A stretch of DNA of 64,000 bases from Aequorivita sp. (GTDB lineage: Bacteria; Bacteroidota; Bacteroidia; Flavobacteriales; Flavobacteriaceae). The stretch is taken from NCBI GenBank assembly GCA_024637015.1, contig JAGXGE010000004.1, positions 62,001-126,000 on the forward strand. The letters run 5' to 3'. The notes under the pieces are model-generated. The model did no database searches, was not told where the DNA came from, and saw only the letters and a program-made list of their open reading frames with translations. Positions 26,558-35,600 of this stretch are shown piece after piece; within the stretch, counting starts at the first letter, position 1, and each line of letters opens with the position of its first letter. The position numbers were made by a program, and so were the translations under genes.

Positions 26558-27687
26558 TTCGAAGTATCTACAAAAGCCTCAGCATTTTGGTGCCATTTGC
26601 CAACTACATGCCCTTTTTCATCTATAAAACCCCACTCCTTGTTTTTCTTTACACGGGCAAGACCATCAATAAAACCTTTATCTGATCCACTTTGTAGAAA
26701 TCCAAACATTCCTATTGAAATATCATATTCCATTGGGATTACCAATTTGCCAGTTTTATCAACAAACCCCCATAGTTTTTTCTCTTTCACAGGAGCCAGA
26801 CCATTATCCGAAAATATTTCGGCATCCCTATATTTTATATCGATTATCTTTTCTCCTTTTTCATTAATAAATCCCCATTCCTTTCCTTCGTTCACTGGCG
26901 CAAGACCTGCATTGAAAGCACGTACTTTATCATAAGTTGGCTGTATTACCCATTCACCTTTACCGTTGATAAAACCCATCTCTTTATTACTTCGGGCATA
27001 GGTTAGTGGAGAATCATTTGTAAAATCCCAAATTTTATCTACACCACTAATTGGGGTAAAAGTTCCATTAATCAGCACACCAAAGCTTTCGCCTTTTCTT
27101 GCCCAAATTCCATTTTTACTGAAATCACCAATTTCATTATAATCTGCTGGAACAACAACTTCACCTTTTGTATTTAACAAGCCCCAATTCTCACCATTCT
27201 TGAATTTCGCATGACCGTTGTTAAAACCTTTGATTTCATCATATTTTGGCTCCAATATGGTTTTCCCAGTGGTATTCATTAAACCAATTTTATCGCCATC
27301 GCGTATTATAGCTGCCCCGTTATCAAAATCGTAATATTTATCTCTTGCAGGCGTATCTAAAGTCTCGCCTTTGTAATTTATGTATTTCCATTGGTCGTTT
27401 TGAAGTACTAAAGCGTATCCGGAATTAAATTCTTTCACGCGGTCATATTCGGGTTGGATTGCCCATTCGCCGGAAGTATTTATAAAGCCCCATTTTTTAT
27501 CTTTCATTGCAGCAGCCATCTTGCCTGAAAAACTATCTGCCTTTTCAAATTGCGGTTGAATAGCGTACTCTCCAGATTTGTTAATATATCCAAAGAGGTC
27601 ATTGTCGCGGACCAAAGCTAGTTCCTGTGCAGAAACAGTGGTTATTCCTAATAAAAGAATTAACACGGAAGAAAAAATTGTTTTCAT
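26554..27687 (-). CDS. Secreted WG-repeat protein
   Basis: 377 residues with a signal peptide (hydrophobic core, cleavage near VSAQE). About eleven WG-type repeats of ~30 residues follow, for example WGFINTSGEWAIQPEYD, WGLLNTKGEVVVP, MGFINGKGEWVIQPTYD and WGFVDKTGKLVIP. WG repeats form beta-rich, probably surface or periplasmic binding modules. The gene lies between the ammonia-lyase and the ketoreductase, an unexpected place; I do not know of WG proteins as a defined part of pigment synthesis. It could hold or bind the pigment in the envelope (inference). Confidence 0.85.
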   Translation of the reverse strand: MKTIFSSVLILLLGITTVSAQELALVRDNDLFGYINKSGEYAIQPQFEKADSFSGKMAAAMKDKKWGFINTSGEWAIQPEYDRVKEFNSGYALVLQNDQWKYINYKGETLDTPARDKYYDFDNGAAIIRDGDKIGLMNTTGKTILEPKYDEIKGFNNGHAKFKNGENWGLLNTKGEVVVPADYNEIGDFSKNGIWARKGESFGVLINGTFTPISGVDKIWDFTNDSPLTYARSNKEMGFINGKGEWVIQPTYDKVRAFNAGLAPVNEGKEWGFINEKGEKIIDIKYRDAEIFSDNGLAPVKEKKLWGFVDKTGKLVIPMEYDISIGMFGFLQSGSDKGFIDGLARVKKNKEWGFIDEKGHVVGKWHQNAEAFVDTSK

Positions 27688-27747
27688 AATAATATCAATT
27701 TAAGTTAGTTGAAGTTAAAATAAACAATTTAATAATATATTCCGAAG

Positions 27748-29274
27748 TTATTTTGCAGAATCCATCAAAAAACCTTTAACCTTGTTTACATATGGATACA
27801 TGACCACATCTTCCTTGAAAACAGGCACAATTGCGCGAATTTCATCGTACATCTTTTTGGTTTCAGAAGAAACCTGATTCTGTACTTTTAAGTATTCTAT
27901 TGCCTGAACAATGGTTATGAGTTCTATTGCAACTACTTCAAAAGAATTTTCAATCACTTTTTTTGTAATCAATGCAGCATTGGTTCCCATACTTACAATA
28001 TCCTGATTGTCATTATTATTCGGGATACTGTGAACGTACATTGGGTTGCTTAGCATTTGGCTTTCAGCCGTAGTTGAAGTTGCGGTGAACTGTACACCCT
28101 GCATTCCAAAATTCAATCCTAGTTTGCCCAAATTTACAAACGGAGGCAATATGTCGTTTAATTTTGAATTAAGCAAATAATTCAGTTGGCGCTCGGAAAG
28201 CATCGTCATTTTCGCAACCACTATTTTCAGCTTGTCCATTTCCAAGGAAACATAATCGCCATGAAAGTTTCCACCGTGATAGACATTTCGTTTTTCAACA
28301 TCTACAATTGGGTTGTCGTTGGCTGAATTTACTTCTTCAATCAATATTTTTTCCACGGAATTGAGCGTGTCCAGCACAGGTCCCAAAATTTGAGGAACAC
28401 AACGCAACGAATAGTATTCCTGTACTTTTTCTACAAACACCTCATCGTTTAAATTCCCATTGTATAAATGATGCTCACGCTTACGGGTCAAGCTGCTGTC
28501 TTTTAAATGTTCACGCATCATTTCAGCAATTTGTCGCTGTCCTTTGTGTTTTTTGGTTTGGTTCAGTTCAAAGGAAAGGTGATCATCATAGGCTTTTACA
28601 ATTTCGTTTATGGCAGAAGATGCTTTAATCATCCAATCCAGAATTCGTTTTGTGTAAAGAACATTTACAACTCCAATCCCCGTCATTACTGAGGTTCCAT
28701 TCATCAAAGCCAAACCTTCGCGAAGCTCTACTTTTATAGGCTGAAGATTTTCCATTTTGAAAACTTCTCCAGTATTTTTTCGTTCACCTTTGAAAAAAAC
28801 TTCGCCTTCGCCAATCAATACCAAAGCCAAATGGGCAAGTTGCACCAAATCGCCACTGGCACCAACGCCACCGTGTTCATAAATGAGTGGAATAATATTT
28901 CTGTTAAGCAATTCACCCATCAATTTAATAACCGAAGGATGCACACCACTATTTCCAAGACTTAAGGTGTTCAATCGTGCAAGCATAGCAGCACGAACAT
29001 ATTGTGCAGGAATTGGGTTTCCGGTACCGGAAGAGTGGCTCCGAATAAGGTTATACTGCAACTGAATGCGCTCGTCATCTCTAATTTTGTACTGCGCCAT
29101 CGGACCAAAACCTGTGTTGACGCCGTAAATAATTTTATTTTCAGAAAATTCTTTCAGAAAATCAAAACTGTTTTGAACTCTATCTATTATATCTTTGTGA
29201 AGTTGGACAGTATCGTTTTTGAAAATTATTTTATCAAAATCGGCTATTTCCAGTTTTCCTTGTAATGTTGGCAT
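27748..29274 (-). CDS. Aromatic amino acid ammonia-lyase (HAL/PAL/TAL family), probable tyrosine ammonia-lyase
   Basis: 508 residues. The MIO cofactor triad Ala139-Ser140-Gly141 lies in GVGASGDLVQLAHLAL, and the catalytic Tyr50 in IYGVNTGFG. Length fits HAL/TAL. Tyrosine deamination gives p-coumarate, the expected starter for an aryl polyene of the flexirubin type; tyrosine ammonia-lyases from flavobacterial flexirubin clusters are known. Substrate choice is inferred from context, because the selectivity loop (LIRSHSSGTG) alone also fits histidine lyases. No hut genes are near. It is the first minus-strand gene after the divergent promoter region. Confidence 0.88.
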   Translation of the reverse strand: MPTLQGKLEIADFDKIIFKNDTVQLHKDIIDRVQNSFDFLKEFSENKIIYGVNTGFGPMAQYKIRDDERIQLQYNLIRSHSSGTGNPIPAQYVRAAMLARLNTLSLGNSGVHPSVIKLMGELLNRNIIPLIYEHGGVGASGDLVQLAHLALVLIGEGEVFFKGERKNTGEVFKMENLQPIKVELREGLALMNGTSVMTGIGVVNVLYTKRILDWMIKASSAINEIVKAYDDHLSFELNQTKKHKGQRQIAEMMREHLKDSSLTRKREHHLYNGNLNDEVFVEKVQEYYSLRCVPQILGPVLDTLNSVEKILIEEVNSANDNPIVDVEKRNVYHGGNFHGDYVSLEMDKLKIVVAKMTMLSERQLNYLLNSKLNDILPPFVNLGKLGLNFGMQGVQFTATSTTAESQMLSNPMYVHSIPNNNDNQDIVSMGTNAALITKKVIENSFEVVAIELITIVQAIEYLKVQNQVSSETKKMYDEIRAIVPVFKEDVVMYPYVNKVKGFLMDSAK

Positions 29275-29304
29275 TTATTGTTGAATCAATGGTTTGATTA
29301 AATT

Positions 29305-29335
29305 TTTGAGGGCTAATATAATTTAGTTACTTTAG
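29305..29335 (+). promoter_or_regulatory. Promoter of the halogenase-like gene
   Basis: TTTG at 29305-29308, a 19-base spacer, and TACTTTAG at 29328-29335 (one mismatch to TAnnTTTG). Transcription would start near 29342, about 35 bases before the ATG. It interleaves with the opposing promoter. Confidence 0.55.
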
Positions 29336-29343
29336 AATGCAAA
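29313..29343 (-). promoter_or_regulatory. Promoter of the pigment operon (ammonia-lyase and downstream genes)
   Basis: On the minus strand TTTG (29343-29340), a 19-base spacer, then TATATTAG (29320-29313), one mismatch to TAnnTTTG. Transcription would start near 29306, about 32 bases before the ATG. It overlaps the plus-strand promoter almost completely. Confidence 0.55.
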
Positions 29344-29377
29344 TTTAGAATTTTTTAACAATCTATATATTAATAAT

Positions 29378-30622
29378 ATGAATGATATTGATGTTGATGT
29401 GTTAATTATTGGCGCTGGACCTTCGGGCTGTGTAGCTTCTGCCTACTTAAAAAACAATGGAATAAGTTCAAAAGTAGTAGAAAAAAGTAAGTTTCCACGC
29501 TTTGTGATTGGAGAAAGTCTTTTACCTCGCTGTATGGACCATTTTGAGGAGACAGGTCTTTTGGATTGTTTGATGGAGCAAAAATTTGAAATCAAAGCTG
29601 GTGCTAGATTTTTGAAGGATAACATTGTTTGTAATTTTGATTTTGGGAAAAAACATACTCCAGGTTGGGACTATACATGGCAGGTTCCACGTGCAGATTT
29701 TGACAATACCCTCGCCAAAGAAATTGTAAAAAAAGGGGTGGACGTTTCCTTTGGGCACGAAGTGACAGATGTTCAGTTTGACGAAAATGGCCATTCAATC
29801 ACAACAATAAAAGACGAAGAAGACCAAGAATATAAAATCAACGCAAAATTCATCATCGATAGCAGTGGTTATGGAAGAGTTTTACCGCGTTTACTGGATT
29901 TGGAAAAATCCTCTACATTAAACCCGAACTCTGCAATTTATACACATATAAAAGAAACCGAACGCCCCGAAGGTGTTGAAGGCACCCTCATTACATTTGA
30001 TGTGGTGAAAGATGAAGTATGGCTTTGGGTAATTCCTTTTTCAAATGGAAATACAAGTATTGGTTTTGTTGGGCCAACTGAATTTATTGAATCTTTTGAA
30101 GGTACAAATGCTGAAAGACTTCGCAAAATGCTGAAAATTTCAGACTATTATTACGACAGGTTAAAAGATCAAGAATTTCTTTTTGAGCCGCACATCATAA
30201 AAAATTATTCAAAAGCGGTAAAGCAACTCTACGGAAAGGGTTATGCCCTTACAGGAAATAGCGCCGAATTTTTAGATCCTGTTTTTTCATCGGGTGTTAC
30301 TTTCGCGACTGAATCTGGTTTGAAAGCGGCTAAATTAATAACCAAAGAATTAAATGGTGAAAAGGTAGATTGGCAAGAGGATTATACGGGCTACATTATG
30401 AAAGGCGTAGATGTTTTTAGAACCTACGTGAGCGAGTGGTACACGGGCAATCTTCAGAAAATATTTTTCCATCGTCCCGAAAATCCTGTAATAAAAGAAC
30501 AGATTTGTGCAGTTCTTGCAGGTTATGTTTGGGATGAAACCAATCCTTTTGTGAAAAACCACAATCGCCTTATAAAGACGGTTGCAAAAGTTATTGATAT
30601 GGAAAATGAGATGGCTAATTAA
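29378..30622 (+). CDS. FAD-dependent oxidoreductase with flavin-halogenase motifs
   Basis: 414 residues. FAD motif GAGPSG (res 12-17), then FPRFVIGESLLPR as in tryptophan-halogenase/geranylgeranyl reductase-like enzymes. Two halogenase marks are visible: WLWVIP (~res 214), matching WxWxIP, and FLDPVFSSG (~res 297), matching the Fx.Px.Sx.G pattern. Lys73 in FEIKAGARF is a candidate for the chloramine-forming lysine. Some flexirubins are chlorinated, so ring halogenation is plausible; a hydroxylase remains possible. It is the only plus-strand gene of the cluster. Its TAA overlaps the TAA of the convergent next gene. Confidence 0.8.
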   Translation: MNDIDVDVLIIGAGPSGCVASAYLKNNGISSKVVEKSKFPRFVIGESLLPRCMDHFEETGLLDCLMEQKFEIKAGARFLKDNIVCNFDFGKKHTPGWDYTWQVPRADFDNTLAKEIVKKGVDVSFGHEVTDVQFDENGHSITTIKDEEDQEYKINAKFIIDSSGYGRVLPRLLDLEKSSTLNPNSAIYTHIKETERPEGVEGTLITFDVVKDEVWLWVIPFSNGNTSIGFVGPTEFIESFEGTNAERLRKMLKISDYYYDRLKDQEFLFEPHIIKNYSKAVKQLYGKGYALTGNSAEFLDPVFSSGVTFATESGLKAAKLITKELNGEKVDWQEDYTGYIMKGVDVFRTYVSEWYTGNLQKIFFHRPENPVIKEQICAVLAGYVWDETNPFVKNHNRLIKTVAKVIDMENEMAN

Positions 30623-31248
30623 TTATACTTAATACCTCTCCTCAATTTTTTTGCAAAAAATTTGGCAAGGTTCCTATAACCGTATGCTATTCTTTCTCCT
30701 TGGTGAAAATCGAATCCTTCCAATGTTGCTTTATCTCCAGAATACGTACATTCTACATCAGTTATATTTGCAGAAAACAGAATGTTTTCAGCGTTATCTG
30801 TTTCATAAATGGAAATGGTTATTTCAAGATTTCCACTTTTTCTTGTGAAACCATTGTTATATCCTGGGTAGATTTCTGTGGTATGGATTTTCATAGAATA
30901 GGGTAAATTTGGCCGGTTTTTTATTACTTTTACCTCTTCTTTTTTAAAATATTCATTGAAAGCTTTTATATATCTGGGTTCATATCTGTATGCTCTGTCA
31001 CCAAACCATTCCTCTCGAAAAACACGTGCGTTTCCAGGTTTTGCCAGCTCTTTTTCAAGCATTGTTTTTTGAAGATATGCTTCTTCGTTTTCAAAATCCT
31101 TTACAGCGAGATCTGAATAATCAAAGACCAGATTGTATTCCGAAATACCCTTCAAATTTTTGAAACTGCCTGAAACTATAGTAATTTCCTGGGCAAAAAG
31201 ACCAACTGACAAAAAAATAAATAGAATAAAAAAAACGACAAATTTCAT
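30619..31248 (-). CDS. Secreted protein of unknown function, tandem paralogue A
   Basis: 209 residues from ATG 31248 (the signal peptide begins there; the longer frame adds 11 non-signal residues). Signal peptide ends near LFAQE. The mature part starts with a GSFKNLKGISEYNLVFDYS segment shared with the neighbour at 31346-31948 (GDFKNLKGITAYNLEFDYS), and both contain a KxHTTxxYxGYN stretch. No enzyme motif recognised. It is convergent with and overlaps the halogenase-like gene by the stop codon. Function unknown; probably periplasmic or secreted. Confidence 0.7.
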   Translation of the reverse strand: MKFVVFFILFIFLSVGLFAQEITIVSGSFKNLKGISEYNLVFDYSDLAVKDFENEEAYLQKTMLEKELAKPGNARVFREEWFGDRAYRYEPRYIKAFNEYFKKEEVKVIKNRPNLPYSMKIHTTEIYPGYNNGFTRKSGNLEITISIYETDNAENILFSANITDVECTYSGDKATLEGFDFHQGERIAYGYRNLAKFFAKKLRRGIKYN

Positions 31249-31288
31249 TTTGATACAATTTAAATATGAACAAAAAAACAATTAAAGC

Positions 31289-31317
31289 AAACAGCCGCCT
31301 AAACTTGGCGGCTGTTT
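31289..31317 (-). terminator. Hairpin between the two paralogues
   Basis: AAACAGCCGCC and GGCGGCTGTTT pair as an 11-bp perfect stem with a 7-base loop. It lies just after the stop of the 31346 gene (minus strand), and AT-rich flanks follow, so it probably ends that transcript or reduces read-through into paralogue A. Confidence 0.7.
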
Positions 31318-31345
31318 AATAATTAAAGTATTGCTAAAGCTAAAA

Positions 31346-31948
31346 TTATTTAGCTTTTTTCCGAATGTTTGCTGCAAGTTCTTTTGCCAATTTTGCATAG
31401 GCTTCAGAAATTCTGTAGCCAGAATCATAATCCATTCCGAAGGCTCCATTACCTTCAACTTTCGTATAGTCTCCTGAAAAAATAACATGGCTTGGGTCGC
31501 CAGTTTTGTAAATTGAAATAGTTGCTTCAATTTTTGAATTTTGGCGAACTATCCCTACGTTATAACCAGCATACATCATTGTAGTGTGCACTTTCATTGT
31601 ATATTCTGCGCCAATGTCTTTTCCCACCTTCACTTCACCATTATCAAAACGCTTGTTAAATGATTCAATAAATTTAGGCTCATAACGATTTGGACGGTCA
31701 GCAAACCAAGATTCTTTGAATTTTTCACCAGATTCTGGATTCTTTTCATCTCTCTTAGCCATTTTGTCCTCCAGAAACTCCTCTTCAGATTTGTATTTTG
31801 GGATGGAAAGGTTTGAGTAATCGAACTCAAGATTGTATGCGGTGATTCCCTTTAAATTTTTAAAATCACCTTGGGTAACTTTCTCTTTTTGTGAAAACAT
31901 AAAAGTAGTGCAAAACAGCACGGCAATCAGCGTTAATTGTTTCTTCAT
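31346..31948 (-). CDS. Secreted protein of unknown function, tandem paralogue B
   Basis: 200 residues from ATG 31948, where the signal peptide (KKQLTLIAVLFCTTFMFSQ) begins; the longer frame adds 14 residues upstream. It is homologous along its length to the protein at 30619-31248: matching FKNLKGI, EEFL, WFADRPNRYEPKFIESFN, MKVHTTMMYAGYN. This is a tandem duplication with clear divergence. No known domain seen. A TATGTTTG element 31 bases upstream is a likely promoter. Confidence 0.7.
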   Translation of the reverse strand: MKKQLTLIAVLFCTTFMFSQKEKVTQGDFKNLKGITAYNLEFDYSNLSIPKYKSEEEFLEDKMAKRDEKNPESGEKFKESWFADRPNRYEPKFIESFNKRFDNGEVKVGKDIGAEYTMKVHTTMMYAGYNVGIVRQNSKIEATISIYKTGDPSHVIFSGDYTKVEGNGAFGMDYDSGYRISEAYAKLAKELAANIRKKAK

Positions 31949-31978
31949 AATTGTTTTAATTAAGGTTTTTACGTATTG

Positions 31979-31986
31979 CAAACATA
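31979..31986 (-). promoter_or_regulatory. -7 element TATGTTTG before paralogue B
   Basis: On the minus strand TATGTTTG matches TAnnTTTG fully and lies 31 bases upstream of the ATG. No good TTTG box is visible at the expected distance. Confidence 0.4.
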
Positions 31987-32190
31987 TCAAAATATTTTTT
32001 TAATTGCTTAAATAAAAAATCCTACCCTCTAAAAAGTTTGGAATAAACGGAACAGGAACGCTGGGAATTGCAAAGTTTCTACAATCCGATTAAACCCACC
32101 CACGCTCAAGCAGACCAATAAATTCAATTAAATTTGTCGAAAAAAGAAAAACCCCAACCCCTTTCAAGATTGGGATACTTAATGAGAAAC

Positions 32191-32229
32191 GGTATAAGTG
32201 CAAAAGCTTCCAACTTTTGCACTTATACC
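32191..32229. repeat. Perfect 16-bp inverted repeat with 7-base loop
   Basis: GGTATAAGTGCAAAAG (32191-32206) pairs with CTTTTGCACTTATACC (32214-32229). There is no T-run on either side in a transcribed direction, so it is not a typical terminator. It may be a mobile repeat, an RNA hairpin or a protein site. Confidence 0.7.
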
Positions 32230-32288
32230 ACCCACAGTCACTTGGGCCAACAAGCAATTAATTTCTGCAAAAACAGTGGAAATAAAAA

Positions 32289-32315
32289 AGTCTCAACCTA
32301 AAATAGATTGAGACT
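32289..32315 (-). terminator. Terminator of tRNA-Gln
   Basis: AGTCTCAA and TTGAGACT form a stem; on the minus strand the hairpin is followed by a run of T. It lies a few bases after the tRNA 3' end. Confidence 0.75.
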
Positions 32316-32319
32316 TTTG

Positions 32320-32392
32320 TTGGCCCACTAGGGCTCGAACCTAGACTCTTCTGTACCAAAAACAGACGTGTTGCCAGTTACACCATGGGCCA
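32320..32392 (-). tRNA. tRNA-Gln (anticodon TTG)
   Basis: A 73-base cloverleaf folds fully: acceptor TGGCCCA/TGGGCCA, D stem GTGT/ACAC, anticodon stem TCTGT/ACAGA with loop TTTTGGT giving anticodon TTG, and T stem CTAGG/CCTAG with TTCGAGC loop. Discriminator base A; CCA is not encoded. It reads CAA codons (Gln). Confidence 0.95.
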
Positions 32393-32575
32393 ATTCCAAA
32401 AAAACTTGAGCTTTCGCCCACCTAGTCAAAAATATTTTTTTGCCTAGAAGGTGCAAATTTAATACAAAGTTTGGCTTGTACAAATATTTTAATACAAAAA
32501 AATACAGTTTGTATTTTCAAACCTTTCTCCAGATAAAAATATCACATCATATTGCACGTTACATCAATTAGATAA

Positions 32576-32605
32576 TTGGGGCTATCTATATTATTAGTAA
32601 ATTCG
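32576..32605 (+). promoter_or_regulatory. Promoter of the DUF2723 gene
   Basis: TTG at 32576-32578, a 19-base spacer and TAAATTCG at 32598-32605 (one mismatch to TAnnTTTG), about 24 bases before the ATG at 32629. The rest of 32393-32628 shows no gene. Confidence 0.45.
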
Positions 32606-32628
32606 TCCCATTAAAATTTTACATTCTT

Positions 32629-35600
32629 ATGGGTTCTTTCAACTTTACAAAATGGAACAAAATCACCGGCTGGATTGTTTTTGCAATTGCGCTCACAACT
32701 TATTGGCTTACAGTAGAACCTACTGCCAGTTTTTGGGATGCCGGAGAGTATATAACCACCGCTAGTAATCTAGAAGTTGGCCACCCACCGGGAGCTCCAC
32801 TTTACCAATTGCTCGGTGCATTTTTCTCTATTTTTGCTCCAGATGCCTCCCAAATCGCATTAACAATTAACTTGATGTCGGTTTTCTCAAGTGCTTTTAC
32901 CGTTTTATTCCTTTTTTGGTCACTTTCCATTTTATTGACGAATATTGTTTCAAAACACCAAGAGATTGAAAAGACCAATTCCATAGCGATTATTGCTAGC
33001 GCAGCTATTGGAGCGCTTGCTTTTGGGTTTACAGATAGTTTTTGGTTCAACGCAGTCGAAGCTGAAGTATACGCAAGTGCTGCATTTTTAATGTCTGTGC
33101 TATTCTATACGGCGCTTCGCTGGGAGCGTGAAATGCTAGAGCCCCGTGGCAACCGATGGGCTATACTTATTGCCTTTATTATTGGGCTTTCTTTTGGGGT
33201 TCACTTTATGGCTTTGCTTACCATTCCTGCTATCGGATTTCTTTATTTCTTCAAACATTACAAAACCATTACGGTTAAAAATTTCATAATTGCGAATATT
33301 GTAACCGTTGCAATTCTTCTTTTCATCTTCAAGCTTTTGTTGCCGATGACAATGAAGTTTTTCAGTGCTTCGGAATTGTTTTTTGTGAATAGCATGGGGC
33401 TTCCCTTCAACTCGGGGACCATTTTTGCCGCATTATTATTTATTATCCTTTTTGTTTACGGACTGCGTTTCACCCACCACAAAGGTTATAAGCAATTAAA
33501 CACCTTGCTTCTTTGCGTCCTTTTTATATTTATGGGGTTTTCTAGTTGGTTGATGCTTCCAATTCGGGCAAATGCCGGAACGGTTATCAATGAGAACAAC
33601 CCTAACAATGCCCGTGAACTTTTGGCCTACTACAACCGAGAGCAGTACCCGGAAACACATCTATTTTACGGCCCTCTTTTCACCGAAACCTATGTAGGGC
33701 TTGATGAAGACAATCCATATAAGGATGACAAACCAAAATATGAAAAAGACGAAACCACCGGCAAATACATTATTGTAAACAACTACAAAAATGCTAGCCA
33801 AAATACCGATGATTCACAGAAAGCTTTTTTACCAAGAATGTGGAGCACAGAACATAACGCCAATTATATGGAGTTTACTGGCGGACTTGATTTTTCCATT
33901 AAAAGTGAATATTTAAGTGAACCCCGACTTGTTGAGGAAGTAAATAAGTTTAAACAAGCCTATAACCAAAACCTGGTTGACAAAAGTGATTACGATAAAT
34001 TTCTAAAGAATTTCGGAGAGTATCTTGACATAAAAAAGCCTTCCTTTTTTCAGAATATGAAATTTATGTTCGAGTTCCAGTTTGGTTATATGTACTGGCG
34101 CTATTTTATGTGGAATTTCACAGGAAGACAGGATGATGTGCAAGGTCAATACACAGACCTCCACGGAAACTGGATTAGTGGCGTCAAATTTATAGATCAG
34201 CTCCGTTTGGGAAATCAAGATGTGCTCTCAAGTGATATGGCAAATAATAAAGCGCGGAACACCTACTTTTTCCTTCCTTTGATTTTAGGAGTTATCGGAT
34301 TGGTTTTTCACTTTAAGAACGATCAAAAAAGTTTTTGGGTATTATTGGTGTTCTTTCTATTTACTGGGCTTGCATTAAAAATATACCTCAACGAGAGACC
34401 CTTTGAACCTCGTGAACGTGACTATGCATTAGTTGGAAGTTTTTATGTTTTCGCAATGTGGATAGGTTACGGAGTTTACGCCCTTTTTGATCTTTTGAAA
34501 AATTATTTAAAACCAAAAATCGCACTTCCCATTGTTATAATTGCCACAACTTTGGCGGCACCTGTTTTGTTGGCAACACAAAACTGGGACGACCACGACC
34601 GTAGTAACCGCTATACCGCACAGTCCATGGGAAAAATGTATTTGGATTCGTGTGATAAAAATGCAATCCTTTTCACCATTGGAGATAATGACACTTTTGC
34701 GCTGTGGTATGCTCAGAATATTGAAGGCTACCGCCAGGACGTTCGTATTGTAAACACCAGTCTGTTCCAAACAGATTGGTATATTGACGATATGAAAAAG
34801 AAAGCATTTACCAGCGATCCAATCCCTTCACAATTAACACACGACAAATACCGATGGGGTACACGCGACTTTTTGATATACCAAAAAACCACTCAGGACA
34901 CAATAGATATTAAAACGTGGATGAATTTTGTTGCAAACGACAGTCCGGCCACACAGATGGAGTTGCCTAGCGGACAACAAGTAAACACCTTCCCTTCAAA
35001 AGTTATTCGTGTTCCAGTAGATAAAGAAGCGGTGCTTCGCAACGGAATAGTGGACCAGAAAGATGCTGATAAAATTGTTCCATACATAGACATCAATCTT
35101 AAAGGAGATGTTATATACAAAAACCGAATGCTGATGCTAGATATCATTGCCAATAATAATTGGGAACGTCCAATATATTTTAGCGGCGGTAGCTTTGGCG
35201 ATGACGATTATTTGTGGATGAAAGATTATCTGCAATTAGATGGTGTGGTTTATAAACTAGTTCCCATAAGAACACCTATCAACAAAAGGAGTCCTTTTGA
35301 CATGGGTCGAATTGATGCAAACAAAATGTATGATATTGTTATGGATTGGGACTGGGGAAACAGCGGTAGTCCAGACATATATCACGACACTGAAACACGC
35401 AGAAATGGAATAACTTACCGTAGCAACCTTGCTCGCCTTGCAGAGACATTAATTAATGAAGGGGAAAAAGGCAAAGCTGAAAAAGTGCTGGATTTGGCAA
35501 TGGAGAAAATGCCAGTTGATTATTTTGAATACTACTCTTTGTTGGAGCCATACGTTATTGGCTATTATGAATTGGATAAAAAAGAAAAAGCACGAAAAGT

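Larger units (their letters stand above)
31990..32320. other. Intergenic stretch with hairpins and no gene
   Basis: No open frame with coding character. It holds a CCCAA/TTGGG palindrome near 32153-32174, a perfect 16-bp inverted repeat (32191-32229), an inverted copy of the tRNA 3' end (32243-32253) and the tRNA terminator (32289-32315). Confidence 0.6.

Noticed and set aside
27748-29274. Histidine ammonia-lyase (HutH)
   Set aside because: The active-site pattern fits the whole family, but no other hut gene is present and the lyase leads a p-coumarate-dependent pigment cluster.
31282-31530. Open frame of 82 codons on the minus strand
   Set aside because: It overlaps the 3' part of the paralogue B gene in another frame and has no signal or conserved pattern; it is a shadow.
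32230-32260. A second tRNA near the inverted TGGGCCAACAA
   Set aside because: No acceptor partner, D or T stems could be found around it; only the 11-base match exists.
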